Positions 1-9,800 of a stretch of 64,000 bases of DNA are shown here, one piece after another. Location: NCBI RefSeq assembly GCF_030373225.1, contig NZ_JAUCZG010000008.1:62001-126000 (forward strand), written 5' to 3'. Source of the stretch: Hydrogenophaga sp. (lineage in GTDB: Bacteria; Pseudomonadota; Gammaproteobacteria; Burkholderiales; Burkholderiaceae_C). Position 1 is the stretch's first letter; each line of letters opens with the position of its first letter. Below the pieces are notes generated by a model. It worked only from the letters and a program-made list of their open reading frames with translations. It had not been told where the DNA came from and did no database searches. The translations under genes were made by a program, and so were the position numbers.

Positions 1-1
1 C

Positions 2-100
2 AACCTTTATGTGCAGCTGCACCGTGCACGGTTGCGGCTGCGGGAATGTCTTGAACTGAACTGGTTTGCCCGAGCACCCACCCGACCGAGTCCACCATGA
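2..100 (+). CDS. RNA polymerase sigma factor, C-terminal end (partial)
   Basis: Only the last 32 codons are in the window. The frame reads NLYVQLHRARLRLRECLE and ends at a TGA at 98-100. This resembles the end of the sigma-70 region 4 helix of ECF sigma factors, where the pattern L..RAR..LRECLE is common. The stop overlaps the ATG of the next gene (ATGA), so the two are probably translationally coupled. The downstream partner looks like a zinc-binding anti-sigma factor, which supports the assignment. Identity as a sigma factor is an inference from a short tail and its neighbour. Confidence 0.55.
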   Translation, partial: NLYVQLHRARLRLRECLELNWFARAPTRPSPP

Positions 101-306
101 AGCCCGTTTATCCGTTGCGCCGCACCTGCAAGGAGGTCTCCGCGCTGCTCGTTGCCCGCGAAGACCGCGCCTTGCCACTGGCCGATCGCCTGGCGCTGCG
201 CCTGCACATGGCCATGTGCCAGGCCTGCCCGCGGTTCGAGCGCCAGCTGCTGACCCTGCGCAGCGCCATGGGCCAGTGGCGCCACTATTCCGACAACGAC
301 CTCTGA
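97..306 (+). CDS. Small zinc-finger anti-sigma-like protein (zf-HC2 type)
   Basis: This 69-residue protein starts with an ATG that overlaps the stop of the preceding sigma-factor-like frame. It has Cys10 in the TCKEVS motif followed by a HxxxCxxC motif (HMAMCQAC, about residues 37-44). This is the spacing of the zf-HC2 zinc-binding anti-sigma domain. There is no membrane segment, so it would be a soluble regulator that holds its cognate sigma factor inactive. The coupling to the upstream frame is as expected for a sigma/anti-sigma pair. The partner and signal are unknown. Confidence 0.7.
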   Translation: MKPVYPLRRTCKEVSALLVAREDRALPLADRLALRLHMAMCQACPRFERQLLTLRSAMGQWRHYSDNDL

Positions 307-310
307 GCGC

Positions 311-1324
311 TCAGGACAGCAGCGCCTGCGCGAATTCCCGCGCGTTGAAGGTTTCGAGGTCTTCCAGCTTTTCGCCCACACCGATGAAATAGATTGGCAC
401 CGGCCGTTCGCGCGCGATGGCGCAGATCACCCCGCCTTTGGCCGTGCCGTCGAGCTTGGTGATGATGAGGCCGGTGAGGCCCAGGGTCTCATCGAAGGCC
501 TTCACCTGCAGCAAGGCGTTCTGGCCGGTGTTGCCGTCGATGACCAGCAGGACCTCGTGTGGCGAGGTCGGGTCGGCCTTCTGCACCACGCGCTTGATCT
601 TGCGCAGTTCTTCCATCAGGTGCAGTTGCGTCGGCAGGCGCCCGGCGGTGTCCACCAGCACCACGTCGCGCCCGCGGGCCCGTCCGGCGGTCACGGCATC
701 AAAGCTCACCGCGGCCGGATCACCGCCCTGCTGGGTGATGATCTCCACCGTGTTCCGGTCGGCCCACACCGCGAGCTGTTCGCGCGCCGCAGCGCGGAAG
801 GTGTCGGCAGCGGCCAGCAGCACGGTGGCACCGCCCTGCGCGAGGTGCCGGGTGAGTTTGCCGATGGAGGTGGTCTTGCCCGCGCCGTTGACGCCGGCGA
901 CCATGATCACCGTGGGCTTGTGTTGACCGATCACCAGAGGCTTTTGCAGCGGCTTGAGCAACTCGGTGATGGCGTCGGCCAGCAATCCCTTGACGGCGGC
1001 CGGGTCGGTGGTCTTGCTCTCCTTGACCCGCCGCTTGAGATCGCTCAGCAGGTGGGCGGTGGCCTTCACGCCGGTGTCGGCCATCAGCAGCGCGGCTTCC
1101 AGTTCTTCGTACAGCGCGTCGTCGATCTGCGTACCGGTGAACACCGTGGTGATGCTCGATCCGGTCTTGCGCAGACCGCTCCGGAGCTTGTCCATCCAGC
1201 CCTGGCGCACCGGTGCGGCAGCGGGTGGCGGTGGCGCCAGTTCGACAGGAGGCGCGGCCTGCGGGGCAGCGGAAAGAGCCGGTGTGGGCTCGGCAGGGGC
1301 TTTTTTGCGAAAGAACGAGAACAT
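311..1324 (-). CDS. ftsY: Signal recognition particle receptor FtsY
   Basis: FtsY is the SRP-receptor GTPase that docks ribosome-nascent-chain complexes at the inner membrane. The protein has a short Pro/Ala-rich N-terminal region in place of the long acidic A domain of E. coli FtsY, then the helical N domain and the G domain. G1 is GVNGAGKTT, followed by DTFRAAA, DTAGR and TKLDGTAKGG. I prefer the ATG at 1324 (MFSFFRKK, the conserved FtsY N-terminus) over the in-frame ATG at 1345, giving 337 residues. It diverges from the M16 peptidase pair, as in many betaproteobacteria. Confidence 0.96.
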   Translation of the reverse strand: MFSFFRKKAPAEPTPALSAAPQAAPPVELAPPPPAAAPVRQGWMDKLRSGLRKTGSSITTVFTGTQIDDALYEELEAALLMADTGVKATAHLLSDLKRRVKESKTTDPAAVKGLLADAITELLKPLQKPLVIGQHKPTVIMVAGVNGAGKTTSIGKLTRHLAQGGATVLLAAADTFRAAAREQLAVWADRNTVEIITQQGGDPAAVSFDAVTAGRARGRDVVLVDTAGRLPTQLHLMEELRKIKRVVQKADPTSPHEVLLVIDGNTGQNALLQVKAFDETLGLTGLIITKLDGTAKGGVICAIARERPVPIYFIGVGEKLEDLETFNAREFAQALLS

Positions 1325-1335
1325 TTGTCCATCTC

Positions 1336-1354
1336 TAGAATCCATTGCATTCTA
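1336..1354. promoter_or_regulatory. Inverted TAGAAT pair between ftsY and the M16 peptidase gene
   Basis: TAGAAT at 1336-1341 and its reverse complement at 1349-1354 are separated by 7 bases. Each half is a plausible -10 hexamer for one of the two divergent genes. The gap to the ftsY ATG (1324) and to the peptidase ATG (1354) would leave very short leaders. No convincing -35 is visible in either direction, so this is a tentative call. Confidence 0.3.
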
Positions 1355-2766
1355 TGAAACGCACATCGTTCCTGCCTGACGGGCGCCGCGCCGCACTGTC
1401 CCTCGCACTGGCTTTCATGGCCTTCGGGTCGATGGCTCAGACTCCTCCAGTCCCTTCCGTGGCTCCCGCCACCCCGGTTGCGCAGAGCTTCACGCTGTCC
1501 AACGGCATGACGCTGATCGTGCGACCCGACCGGCGCGCGCCCACGGTGGCCCACATGCTGTGGGTTCGGGTGGGCTCGATCGACGAGGTCGACGGCATCT
1601 CGGGCGTGGCCCACGTGCTCGAACACATGATGTTCAAGGGCACGCCCAGCCTGCAGCCGGGCGAGTTCTCGCGCCGCATCGCAGCGCTCGGCGGGCGCGA
1701 CAACGCTTTCACCAGCCGCGACGCCACGGCCTACCACCAGCAGGTGCCGGCCCAGGCGCTGGAGGCGGTGATGAAGCTCGAGGCCGACCGGTTTGCCAAC
1801 AACCGCTGGAACGACGAGGAGTTCAGGCGCGAGCTCGCGGTGGTGAAGGAAGAACGCCGCCAGCGCACCGAAGAGTCGCCGCGCGCGCGCATGTTCGAGG
1901 CGATGAACGCCATGGTCTACCAGGCCAGCCCCTACCGCCGGCCCATCATCGGCTGGATGAGCGACCTCGAATCGATGACGCCCGACGACGCGCGTGACTT
2001 CCACCAGCGCTGGTACTCACCGGCCAATGCTGCCGTGGTGATCGCCGGCGATGTGGACGTGGAACAGACGCGTGCGCTGGCAGAAAAGCACTTCGGCGCC
2101 ATTCCTGCCCGGGCCGTGCCCGCGCGCAAGCCGCGCGAGGAGCCGCTGCAGACGGGACCGCGTCGCCTGGAGTTCCGCGCGGTGGCCGAACAATCGCTGG
2201 TGGCGCTCGCGTTCAAGGTGCCGAGCTGGCGTGGCACGGCCGAGGAGAGTGCCCAGAGCCAGGACGCGCTGGCCCTGACGGTGCTCTCGGCCGTGCTCGA
2301 CGGCTACAGTGGCGCCCGACTCGACCGTGCGCTGGTGCAGGGCCAGGGCACGGGGGGCAAACGCATTGCCGACAGCGCGGGCGCGTCCTACGGATTGATG
2401 GGCCGTGGCCCGCAGCTCTTCTCGCTCACGGCCGTGCCTGCGCGGGGTGTCACACCCGAGATGGCCGCGGCTGCGCTCAAGTCCGAGGTCGAGCGCATCG
2501 CCCGCGAGGGCATCAGCGAGGCCGAGTTGCGCCGCGTGAAAACACAGTGGACGGCGGGCGAGGTCTACAAGCTCGACTCGGTGTTCAACCAGGCGCAGGA
2601 GCTCGGCAGTTACTGGGCCAACGGCCTGGACATCCACACCGGCGACCGGCTGATGGAACGCCTGCGCGCCGTGACGGCGGCCCAGGTGCAGTCGGTGGCC
2701 CGACGTTATTTCTCCGACCAGCAGCTCACCACCGCGGTGCTGGTGCCCCAGGGCAGCCCGAAATGA
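1354..2766 (+). CDS. M16 family zinc peptidase, catalytic member
   Basis: This protein of about 470 residues begins with a signal peptide ending near FGSMAQ, so it is probably periplasmic. The inverted zinc motif HxxEH is present as HVLEH, and a downstream Glu lies in ELAVVKEERR, as in active pitrilysin/insulinase-type peptidases. An in-frame ATG at 1345 is also possible. The stop overlaps the start of a second M16 gene by 4 bases. Active and inactive M16 chains are often encoded together and form heterodimers. The substrate is unknown; family members degrade small peptides or process proteins. Confidence 0.9.
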   Translation: MKRTSFLPDGRRAALSLALAFMAFGSMAQTPPVPSVAPATPVAQSFTLSNGMTLIVRPDRRAPTVAHMLWVRVGSIDEVDGISGVAHVLEHMMFKGTPSLQPGEFSRRIAALGGRDNAFTSRDATAYHQQVPAQALEAVMKLEADRFANNRWNDEEFRRELAVVKEERRQRTEESPRARMFEAMNAMVYQASPYRRPIIGWMSDLESMTPDDARDFHQRWYSPANAAVVIAGDVDVEQTRALAEKHFGAIPARAVPARKPREEPLQTGPRRLEFRAVAEQSLVALAFKVPSWRGTAEESAQSQDALALTVLSAVLDGYSGARLDRALVQGQGTGGKRIADSAGASYGLMGRGPQLFSLTAVPARGVTPEMAAAALKSEVERIAREGISEAELRRVKTQWTAGEVYKLDSVFNQAQELGSYWANGLDIHTGDRLMERLRAVTAAQVQSVARRYFSDQQLTTAVLVPQGSPK

Positions 2767-4136
2767 ATGTCTTGCTGAAACCTTCCCGGCGATGGCTCTC
2801 CCAGGGCCGTGGCCGTGCCGCTGTGGCGCTGGCCTGCCTGTCCCTGTCGGGCCTGCTCAACACCGCCCAGGCGGCCATCCCCGTTGAACACTGGACCCAC
2901 GCCAGCGGTGCGCGCGTGTACCTCGTGGCCAGCCCGTCCATCCCCATGCTCGACGTGCAGCTCGACTTCGACGGCGGCAGTCGTCGCGACCCGGCGGCCC
3001 AGGCCGGCCTGGCCAGTGTCACGGCCGGTTTGCTCTCGGGCGGTGTCGCGGCGCAACCCGGCCTGCCCGCACTCGATGAAAACCAGCTCAGCGAAGCCTG
3101 GGTGGACCTCGGTGCGCAGTTTGGCGCCCAGGCCAGCGCCGACCGTTTCACGCTGTCGCTGCGGACGCTGACCGAACCCGACCTGCTGGAGCGCGCCGTG
3201 GCCCTGGCTGCGCGCCAGATCGCTGCACCGGCCTGGCCGCAGAACGTCTGGCAACGCGACCGCGAGCGTTTGCTGGCGGCCCTGAAGGAAGCCGAGACCC
3301 GGCCCGGCACCCAGGCCGCCCGCGCTTTCGCGCGCGCGGTCTACGGCAGCCATCCCTACGGGTACCAGCCCGATGCCGCCACCTTCAACGCCATCGGTGT
3401 GGCCGACATGCAGGCCTTTTACCGGCGCCACGTGGTGGCTTGCCGCGCTCAGGTGACGCTGGTGGGTGCGATCGACCGGAACCGGGCCGATGCCATCGTC
3501 GGCCGTTTCATGGCGCCGCTGCAGCTGCACGGTTGCGGGCCGCTGCCGGGGGTCCCTGCGGTGGCGTCGCTGGAACGGGCGATCGACGAGCGCCTGCCGT
3601 TTGCTGCCGCGCAAGCCCAGGTCTCGATCGGCCAGCCCGGCATCGCCCGCGACGACCCCGATTTCTTTCCGCTGTTCGTCGGCAATTACATCCTCGGCGG
3701 GGGCGGTTTCGTGTCGCGGCTGACCACCGAAGTGCGGGAAAAGCGCGGCCTGAGCTACAGCGTGTTCAGCTACTTTGCCCCAGGGCGCCACGCGGGGGCC
3801 TTCCAGATCGGCCTGACCACCCGCCCTGACCAGGCCGCGCAGGCGGTGGAGGTTTCGCGCAAGGTGGTGCGGGACTTCGTGGAAAAGGGCCCGACCGAAG
3901 CCGAACTCGTTGCAGCGAAGGCGTTTCTGGTCAACGGCTTTTCGCTGCGCATCGACAGCAACCGCAAGCTGCTCGACAACGTGGCCAACATCGGCTGGAA
4001 CGGCCTGCCGCTGGACTACTTGGACACCTGGACCCGGCAGATCGAGCGAGTGAGCGTGGCCGACATCCGGCGCGCGTTTGACCGCGTGCTGCAGCCCGAT
4101 CGCATGGTGACGGTGGTGGTGGGCGCAACACCCTAG
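2763..4136 (+). CDS. M16 family peptidase-like protein, catalytic motif absent
   Basis: This 457-residue protein starts at an ATG overlapping the previous stop (ATGA). A hydrophobic N-terminal segment ends near NTAQA, consistent with export. The fold is M16, with the conserved YGSHPYGYQPD and GGGGFVSRL regions. The position of the HxxEH zinc motif reads ASVTAGLLSGG, so it cannot bind catalytic zinc in the usual way. It is most likely the non-catalytic partner of the upstream M16 peptidase, shaping the closed chamber. Confidence 0.88.
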   Translation: MNVLLKPSRRWLSQGRGRAAVALACLSLSGLLNTAQAAIPVEHWTHASGARVYLVASPSIPMLDVQLDFDGGSRRDPAAQAGLASVTAGLLSGGVAAQPGLPALDENQLSEAWVDLGAQFGAQASADRFTLSLRTLTEPDLLERAVALAARQIAAPAWPQNVWQRDRERLLAALKEAETRPGTQAARAFARAVYGSHPYGYQPDAATFNAIGVADMQAFYRRHVVACRAQVTLVGAIDRNRADAIVGRFMAPLQLHGCGPLPGVPAVASLERAIDERLPFAAAQAQVSIGQPGIARDDPDFFPLFVGNYILGGGGFVSRLTTEVREKRGLSYSVFSYFAPGRHAGAFQIGLTTRPDQAAQAVEVSRKVVRDFVEKGPTEAELVAAKAFLVNGFSLRIDSNRKLLDNVANIGWNGLPLDYLDTWTRQIERVSVADIRRAFDRVLQPDRMVTVVVGATP

Positions 4137-4167
4137 GCTTCCCCGGGTGCAATGCCTGCGGCCCGGC

Positions 4168-4193
4168 CTTTCGACCGGCTCGGGACAGGCCAG
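4168..4193. repeat. Diverged copy of the TTCGACNGGCTC dispersed repeat
   Basis: The stretch contains TTTCGACCGGCTCGGGACAG, related to the TTCGACAGGCTC elements at 46395 and 51030. It lies in the space between the M16 pair and rsmD. Such short elements are common between genes in Comamonadaceae genomes; that family knowledge is from memory. Confidence 0.4.
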
Positions 4194-4253
4194 GGCCGCG
4201 CTCCGCGGTGTCGCCGGCGGGCGTTGTCTGCCGCGTGTCGTAAGCTCACGGCC

Positions 4254-4868
4254 ATGAAAAAACCTCCCGTTCCTGCAGCGCGCGCTGCGGCCAGTGCCCC
4301 CCACGAGATCCGCATCATCGGCGGCCTGTGGAAGCGCACGCTGCTGCCGGTGGCCGATCGCCCCGGCCTGCGCCCCACGCCCTCGCGGGTGCGCGAGACC
4401 TTGTTCAACTGGCTCGGGCAGGACCTCACCGGACTTCGATGCGTCGATGCCTTTGCCGGTACCGGCGCGCTGGGTCTGGAGGCGGCGTCACGCGGCGCTG
4501 TCGAGGTGGTGCTGGTGGAGCAGGACAGTGCCCTGCTCGCCAACCTGAGCCGCATCACCACCCGTCTCAAGGCCACCGGAGTGCGCGTGGAACGCGGGGA
4601 TGGCGTGGCCGCGCTGCGCCAGCGTGCCGGACAAGGGCTGGACGTGGTCTTCCTCGACCCGCCGTTTGCCGATGGCCAGAACGAAGCCCTGGTGCTGTCG
4701 GCGCTCGCGGCGGCGCGCCAGGCCATCGGGGCGCAGGGGCTGATCTACCTGGAATCGTCGCGCCCCTGGCTCGACGACGAGCTGGCCACCCTGGGTCTGC
4801 AAGTGCACCGCCAGGCCAGGGCGGGCGCGGTGGCCTTTCATCTGTTGCGGCCATTGCCCGTGCAGTGA
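4254..4868 (+). CDS. rsmD: 16S rRNA (guanine966-N2)-methyltransferase RsmD
   Basis: RsmD methylates G966 of 16S rRNA in assembled 30S subunits, using S-adenosylmethionine. The 204-residue protein begins MKKPPVP and soon reaches IRIIGGLWKRTLLPV and RPTPSRVRETLFNWL, the family signature. The SAM-binding motif FAGTGALGLEA and the catalytic DPPF motif (FLDPPF) are intact. I chose the ATG at 4254 because the RsmD signature begins soon after it; the longer open frame from 4152 is Arg-rich and runs through a repeat. The gene precedes coaD, a conserved order. Confidence 0.94.
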   Translation: MKKPPVPAARAAASAPHEIRIIGGLWKRTLLPVADRPGLRPTPSRVRETLFNWLGQDLTGLRCVDAFAGTGALGLEAASRGAVEVVLVEQDSALLANLSRITTRLKATGVRVERGDGVAALRQRAGQGLDVVFLDPPFADGQNEALVLSALAAARQAIGAQGLIYLESSRPWLDDELATLGLQVHRQARAGAVAFHLLRPLPVQ

Positions 4869-4891
4869 GCGGGCACTGACCACCCCGCGCG

Positions 4892-4897
4892 CATAAT
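4892..4897 (+). promoter_or_regulatory. -10-like hexamer (CATAAT) 7 bases before coaD
   Basis: CATAAT matches the TATAAT -10 consensus at five positions and lies 7 bases upstream of the coaD ATG. Transcription would begin at or very near the start codon, giving a leaderless message. No clear -35 or Shine-Dalgarno sequence is seen. Confidence 0.35.
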
Positions 4898-4904
4898 TCC
4901 GGGC

Positions 4905-6356
<1,452 letters not shown>

Positions 6357-6394
6357 GAGGTCGGATTATCGGCAGGTAGGGGGGCGCTGAATGC

Positions 6395-6423
6395 AGGACG
6401 GCCCGCATGAAGCGGGCCGTCCT
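6395..6423 (-). terminator. Strong hairpin between rplY and pth, without U-tract
   Basis: A perfect 12-base stem (AGGACGGCCCGC paired with GCGGGCCGTCCT) with a 5-base loop lies between the rplY stop and the pth start. On the minus strand no T-run follows, so it may be a transcript-stabilising or Rho-assisted hairpin rather than a full intrinsic terminator. It could uncouple rplY from pth expression. Confidence 0.45.
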
Positions 6424-6449
6424 GATGGAGTCAACGGTCCGAAGACGGG

Positions 6450-7079
6450 TTACTTCTTCTTGCCCTTGGCGCCTTTTTTGTCGTCGACAGCGGCGACCAC
6501 CGGAGCGGCCACGACTTCTTCAACCGGCTCCACCACGGTGGCGATGGTCAGGTTTTTGCGGCCGTGCATGACCAGCTTGATGCCCTTGGGCAGCTTGATG
6601 TCGCCGGTGTGGACCGTGCCGCCCTTGACGACCTCGCCCAGGTCGACCGTGATGTTCTCGGGCAGCTGGGTGGCCAGGCACTCGATCTCGATCTCGGTCA
6701 TCACGTGGTTGATCACGCACTTGTCGGTCTTGACCGCAGGCGAGCTCTCTTCGTTGATGAAGTGCAGGGGCACCTTCTTGTGCAGGCGCGTCTTCTCGTT
6801 CACGCGTTGGAAGTCCACGTGCAGCACCAGCGGCTTGTACGGGTGGTACTGCACATCGCGCAGCAACACTTTCTGCACCGTGCCGGCCACGTCCATCTCG
6901 AGGATGGACGAGTGGAAGGCTTCCTTTTTCAGGGCGTGCCACAGGGCGTTGTGATCGAGTTCGATCGTGGCGGCGGCTGTTTCACCACCAAAGACGATAC
7001 CGGGCGTGCGGCCGGTGTTGCGGAGACGGCGGCTCGCACCCGTACCCTGCTTGGCGCGCTCAAAAGCGACGAATTGCAT
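6450..7079 (-). CDS. rplY: 50S ribosomal protein L25 (long CTC form)
   Basis: This 209-residue protein is the long form of L25/CTC, which binds 5S rRNA. The N-terminal L25 domain starts [20 protein letters not shown] and the C-terminal beta domain is present. The C-terminus is Ala/Val-rich and ends KKGAKGKKK, a basic tail. The start at 7079 is preceded by a good Shine-Dalgarno (CAGGAGA, 5 bases away). An upstream in-frame ATG at 7205 would overlap prs and is rejected. It sits between prs and pth, the usual order. Confidence 0.95.
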   Translation of the reverse strand: MQFVAFERAKQGTGASRRLRNTGRTPGIVFGGETAAATIELDHNALWHALKKEAFHSSILEMDVAGTVQKVLLRDVQYHPYKPLVLHVDFQRVNEKTRLHKKVPLHFINEESSPAVKTDKCVINHVMTEIEIECLATQLPENITVDLGEVVKGGTVHTGDIKLPKGIKLVMHGRKNLTIATVVEPVEEVVAAPVVAAVDDKKGAKGKKK

Positions 7080-7179
7080 ACATTTCTCCTGTGGAGGGGT
7101 TCCGCGACCAGAACGCCTCTGTTTCAAATGAGCGACCCCCACCATGGGAGTCACCCGCTTTTGCTGCCTCCAGGGCCTC

Positions 7180-8154
7180 TTAGAAGAGGTTGTCCTGATC
7201 GGCAAACAAACTCATCACCGACTCACCCGAGGCAATGCGCGCGATGGTCTCGGCCATCAGCGGTGCCACGGAGAGCTGGCGGATCTTGGCGCAGGCCTGG
7301 GCGGCTTGCGACAAGGGAATCGTGTTCGTGACCACCACCTCGTCCAGCGCGTTGCCCTTGGCGATGCGCTCGATGGCCGGGCCCGAGAAGATCGGGTGCG
7401 TGCAGTACGCATAGACGTGTTTGGCGCCGCGCTCCTTGAGCACCTCGGCGGCTTTGACCAGCGTGCCGGCGGTGTCGATCATGTCGTCCATGATCACGCA
7501 GTTGCGGCCGTCGATGTCACCGATCACATGCATGACTTCCGACACGTTGGCCTTGGGGCGGCGCTTGTCGATGATGGCCATGTCGCAGTTGAGCTGCTTG
7601 GCCAGCGCCCGCGCCCTCACCACGCCCCCGACGTCGGGAGAGACCACCAGCAGGTCGGGATAGTTCTTCTGGCGCAGGTCGCCCAGCAGCACCGGCGAGG
7701 CGTAAATGTTGTCCACCGGAATGTCGAAGAAGCCCTGGATCTGGTCGGCATGCAGATCCATGGTCAAGACGCGGTTCACGCCCACGGCCGTCAGCATGTT
7801 GGCCACCACCTTGGCCGAGATCGGCACCCGGCCCGAGCGCGGGCGACGGTCCTGGCGGGCATAACCGAAATAGGGGATGACGGCGGAAATGCTCACAGCC
7901 GAGGCGCGCTTGAGCGCGTCGACCATGATGATCAGTTCCATCAGGTTTTCGTTCGTCGGCGAGCAGGTGGACTGGATCACAAACACGTGGCGCGCGCGCA
8001 CGTTTTGTGTGATCTCGACAGTGACTTCACCGTCGGAGAAGCGACCCACATTGGCCGCGCCGAGCTGGGTGCCCAGATGCTGTGCGATCTCCGAGGCCAA
8101 CACCGGATTGGCGTTGCCGGTGAAGATCATGAAATCCGGCGGCTGAACTTGCAT
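7180..8154 (-). CDS. prs: Ribose-phosphate pyrophosphokinase
   Basis: Prs makes phosphoribosyl pyrophosphate from ribose 5-phosphate and ATP, feeding nucleotide, histidine and tryptophan synthesis. The 324-residue protein has [14 protein letters not shown] and [12 protein letters not shown] near the N-terminus and [15 protein letters not shown] in the middle. The PRPP-binding loop is [13 protein letters not shown]. All are typical of class I enzymes. It lies between tRNA-Gln and rplY in a cluster that probably starts at the TPR gene or lolB. Confidence 0.97.
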   Translation of the reverse strand: MQVQPPDFMIFTGNANPVLASEIAQHLGTQLGAANVGRFSDGEVTVEITQNVRARHVFVIQSTCSPTNENLMELIIMVDALKRASAVSISAVIPYFGYARQDRRPRSGRVPISAKVVANMLTAVGVNRVLTMDLHADQIQGFFDIPVDNIYASPVLLGDLRQKNYPDLLVVSPDVGGVVRARALAKQLNCDMAIIDKRRPKANVSEVMHVIGDIDGRNCVIMDDMIDTAGTLVKAAEVLKERGAKHVYAYCTHPIFSGPAIERIAKGNALDEVVVTNTIPLSQAAQACAKIRQLSVAPLMAETIARIASGESVMSLFADQDNLF

Positions 8155-8253
8155 GGGGTTCCCAGCTGTTTGAACGACGGCCCAGATGGATCGCCGTCAA
8201 AAATGGCCGCTTGTGGAACGGCCGGTGGGGTACGTGATGTGATGAAAACCGGG

Positions 8254-8330
8254 TGGCAGGGGAGGAAGGACTCGAACCCTCGCATGCTGGAATCAAAATC
8301 CAGTGCCTTTACCAACTTGGCGACTCCCCT
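8254..8330 (-). tRNA. tRNA-Gln (anticodon TTG)
   Basis: On the minus strand the sequence folds as a 77-base tRNA including an encoded CCA. The acceptor stem is AGGGGAG paired with CTCCCCT, with discriminator G. The anticodon loop is ATTTTGATT with TTG. The T arm reads GAGGGTTCGAGTCCTTC. It sits between ispE and prs, a position seen in other betaproteobacteria. Confidence 0.95.
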
Positions 8331-8421
8331 ACGCAGGAGGTCTGTTCAACGTGAAGCCGGACAGACCACCGAAAACCTTTGCAGGTTGCACAACCGCTGC
8401 CTGGGCTGCGCGCTGCCGATT

Positions 8422-9330
8422 CTAATCGGTGCACCAGTCAAGCAATGGATGGACATCCATGTTGCTGCATTCACGAACCATCCAGTCGCCCGGGGCGGTG
8501 GTCAATACCGTGCCCTGCGGCAACTGTGCGAACACCGCCGTTCCCGAACCGGTCATGCGCCCCTGCAAACCCTGGTCTTTCAACCACTGTATGCAGTGCC
8601 CCACATCGGGGCAAAGCGCCTGCGCCACGGGTTGAAGGTCGTTGTGTCCGAAGGCCAGCATTGCCTGGATATCGAACACCCTGTCTCCAGGGGAACCTTC
8701 ACGCGAGTCGTTTGCAGCAAAGCCTTGGATTGTAGCAGTTTTTGTATCGCGTTTGAGTTCGGGCGCGCCGAAGATGCGCTGTGTCGATGCCCCGCCCGAG
8801 GGCTTGACCACCACAAACCGGGCCGGGGCCAGCTTCAGGGGCGTGAGCTGTTCGCCCACGCCTTCCACCCATGCGTGTTGCCCGCCAACGAAAAATGGAA
8901 CGTCGGCGCCCAGGGTGAGACCGATGGCACAGAGTTGGGAGCGCGTCAGGCCAAGGCCCCACAGGCGGTTGAGCGCGAGCAGGGTGGAGGCCGCGTCGGA
9001 CGAGCCGCCGCCCATGCCGGCTTCGGCCGGCACGTGCTTTTCCAGCGCGATGTGCACGCCCGACGGGCACCCCGTGGCGGCTTGCAGCGCACGGGCCGCG
9101 CGCACCGAGAGGTCCTCGGCCGGCAACGAGCCTGGCATGAGGTCTTCACGGCTGATCCGGCCGTCCTGCCGCAGATCGAAGTGCAGTCGGTCGCACCAGT
9201 CGATCAACATGAAGACAGATTGCAGCAGGTGGTAACCGTCTGCGCGGCGCCCGGTGATGTGCAGGAAGAGGTTGAGCTTGGCCGGGGCTGGAACATCCAG
9301 CAAGCGCCGCAAGGTCGCGCCACGGATCAT
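8422..9330 (-). CDS. ispE: 4-diphosphocytidyl-2-C-methyl-D-erythritol kinase
   Basis: IspE phosphorylates CDP-methylerythritol in the MEP pathway to isopentenyl diphosphate. The 302-residue protein belongs to the GHMP kinase superfamily. It has PAPAKLNLFLHITGRRADGY near the N-terminus, the ATP-binding PAEAGMGGGSSDAAS motif, and GADVPFFVGG. The ATG at 9330 overlaps the lolB stop by 4 bases, so the two are translationally coupled. The longer open frame from 9576 lies inside lolB and is rejected. Confidence 0.96.
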   Translation of the reverse strand: MIRGATLRRLLDVPAPAKLNLFLHITGRRADGYHLLQSVFMLIDWCDRLHFDLRQDGRISREDLMPGSLPAEDLSVRAARALQAATGCPSGVHIALEKHVPAEAGMGGGSSDAASTLLALNRLWGLGLTRSQLCAIGLTLGADVPFFVGGQHAWVEGVGEQLTPLKLAPARFVVVKPSGGASTQRIFGAPELKRDTKTATIQGFAANDSREGSPGDRVFDIQAMLAFGHNDLQPVAQALCPDVGHCIQWLKDQGLQGRMTGSGTAVFAQLPQGTVLTTAPGDWMVRECSNMDVHPLLDWCTD

Positions 9331-9800
9331 GGCTGCACCACGACCCGGAGTTCCGCTGGCGGTTGAGGCGCAAAGCGGCGCGCGGTGATGCGGCCTTCGG
9401 GTTGCCGGGCCAGGTCGGCCTGCCAGCCGGGCACGTCGCCGGCCTGACCGCGCAACCAGCCGAACAGCGCAGCCACCGGCACGGGCGTGCCGCTGAGTTC
9501 TGCGGTGAGTTCGTCCAGGCTGCCCCGACGGGTCACTTGACCCCCCTGGCGCATCTCGGCGCTGCCGGGGCGCCACACCACGGTGGCCAGCGAAGTTCCA
9601 AGGGGTGAGGTGAGTTGCAACTCGCCTGCGTCGGGAGAGCCTCGCAAATCAAAGCCGGCGGAGAACGATTGCGGCGGATTGCCTTGCACGGTCATGGCCA
9701 GGCGACCGCTCCACAGTTCTTCCCCGGGCAACGCGACGCGCTGAGGGGTGGCACAAGCCGACACCAGCGCGACGGTGACCAGCAACGCCACCCACCTCAT
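9327..9800 (-). CDS. lolB: Outer-membrane lipoprotein LolB
   Basis: LolB receives lipoproteins from the periplasmic carrier LolA and inserts them in the outer membrane. The 157-residue protein begins with a hydrophobic signal and a lipobox, VSAC, with the lipidated Cys near residue 16. It then shows the LolB-like W.GRLAMTV and FDLRG strands. It is shorter than E. coli LolB (about 207). Assignment rests on the lipobox, the beta-rich body and the conserved lolB-ispE-prs order. Its start overlaps the stop of the TPR gene. Confidence 0.85.
   Translation of the reverse strand: MRWVALLVTVALVSACATPQRVALPGEELWSGRLAMTVQGNPPQSFSAGFDLRGSPDAGELQLTSPLGTSLATVVWRPGSAEMRQGGQVTRRGSLDELTAELSGTPVPVAALFGWLRGQAGDVPGWQADLARQPEGRITARRFAPQPPAELRVVVQP

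Noticed and set aside
7079-7205. Longer rplY from 7205
   Set aside because: It overlaps prs and ignores the Shine-Dalgarno at 7079.
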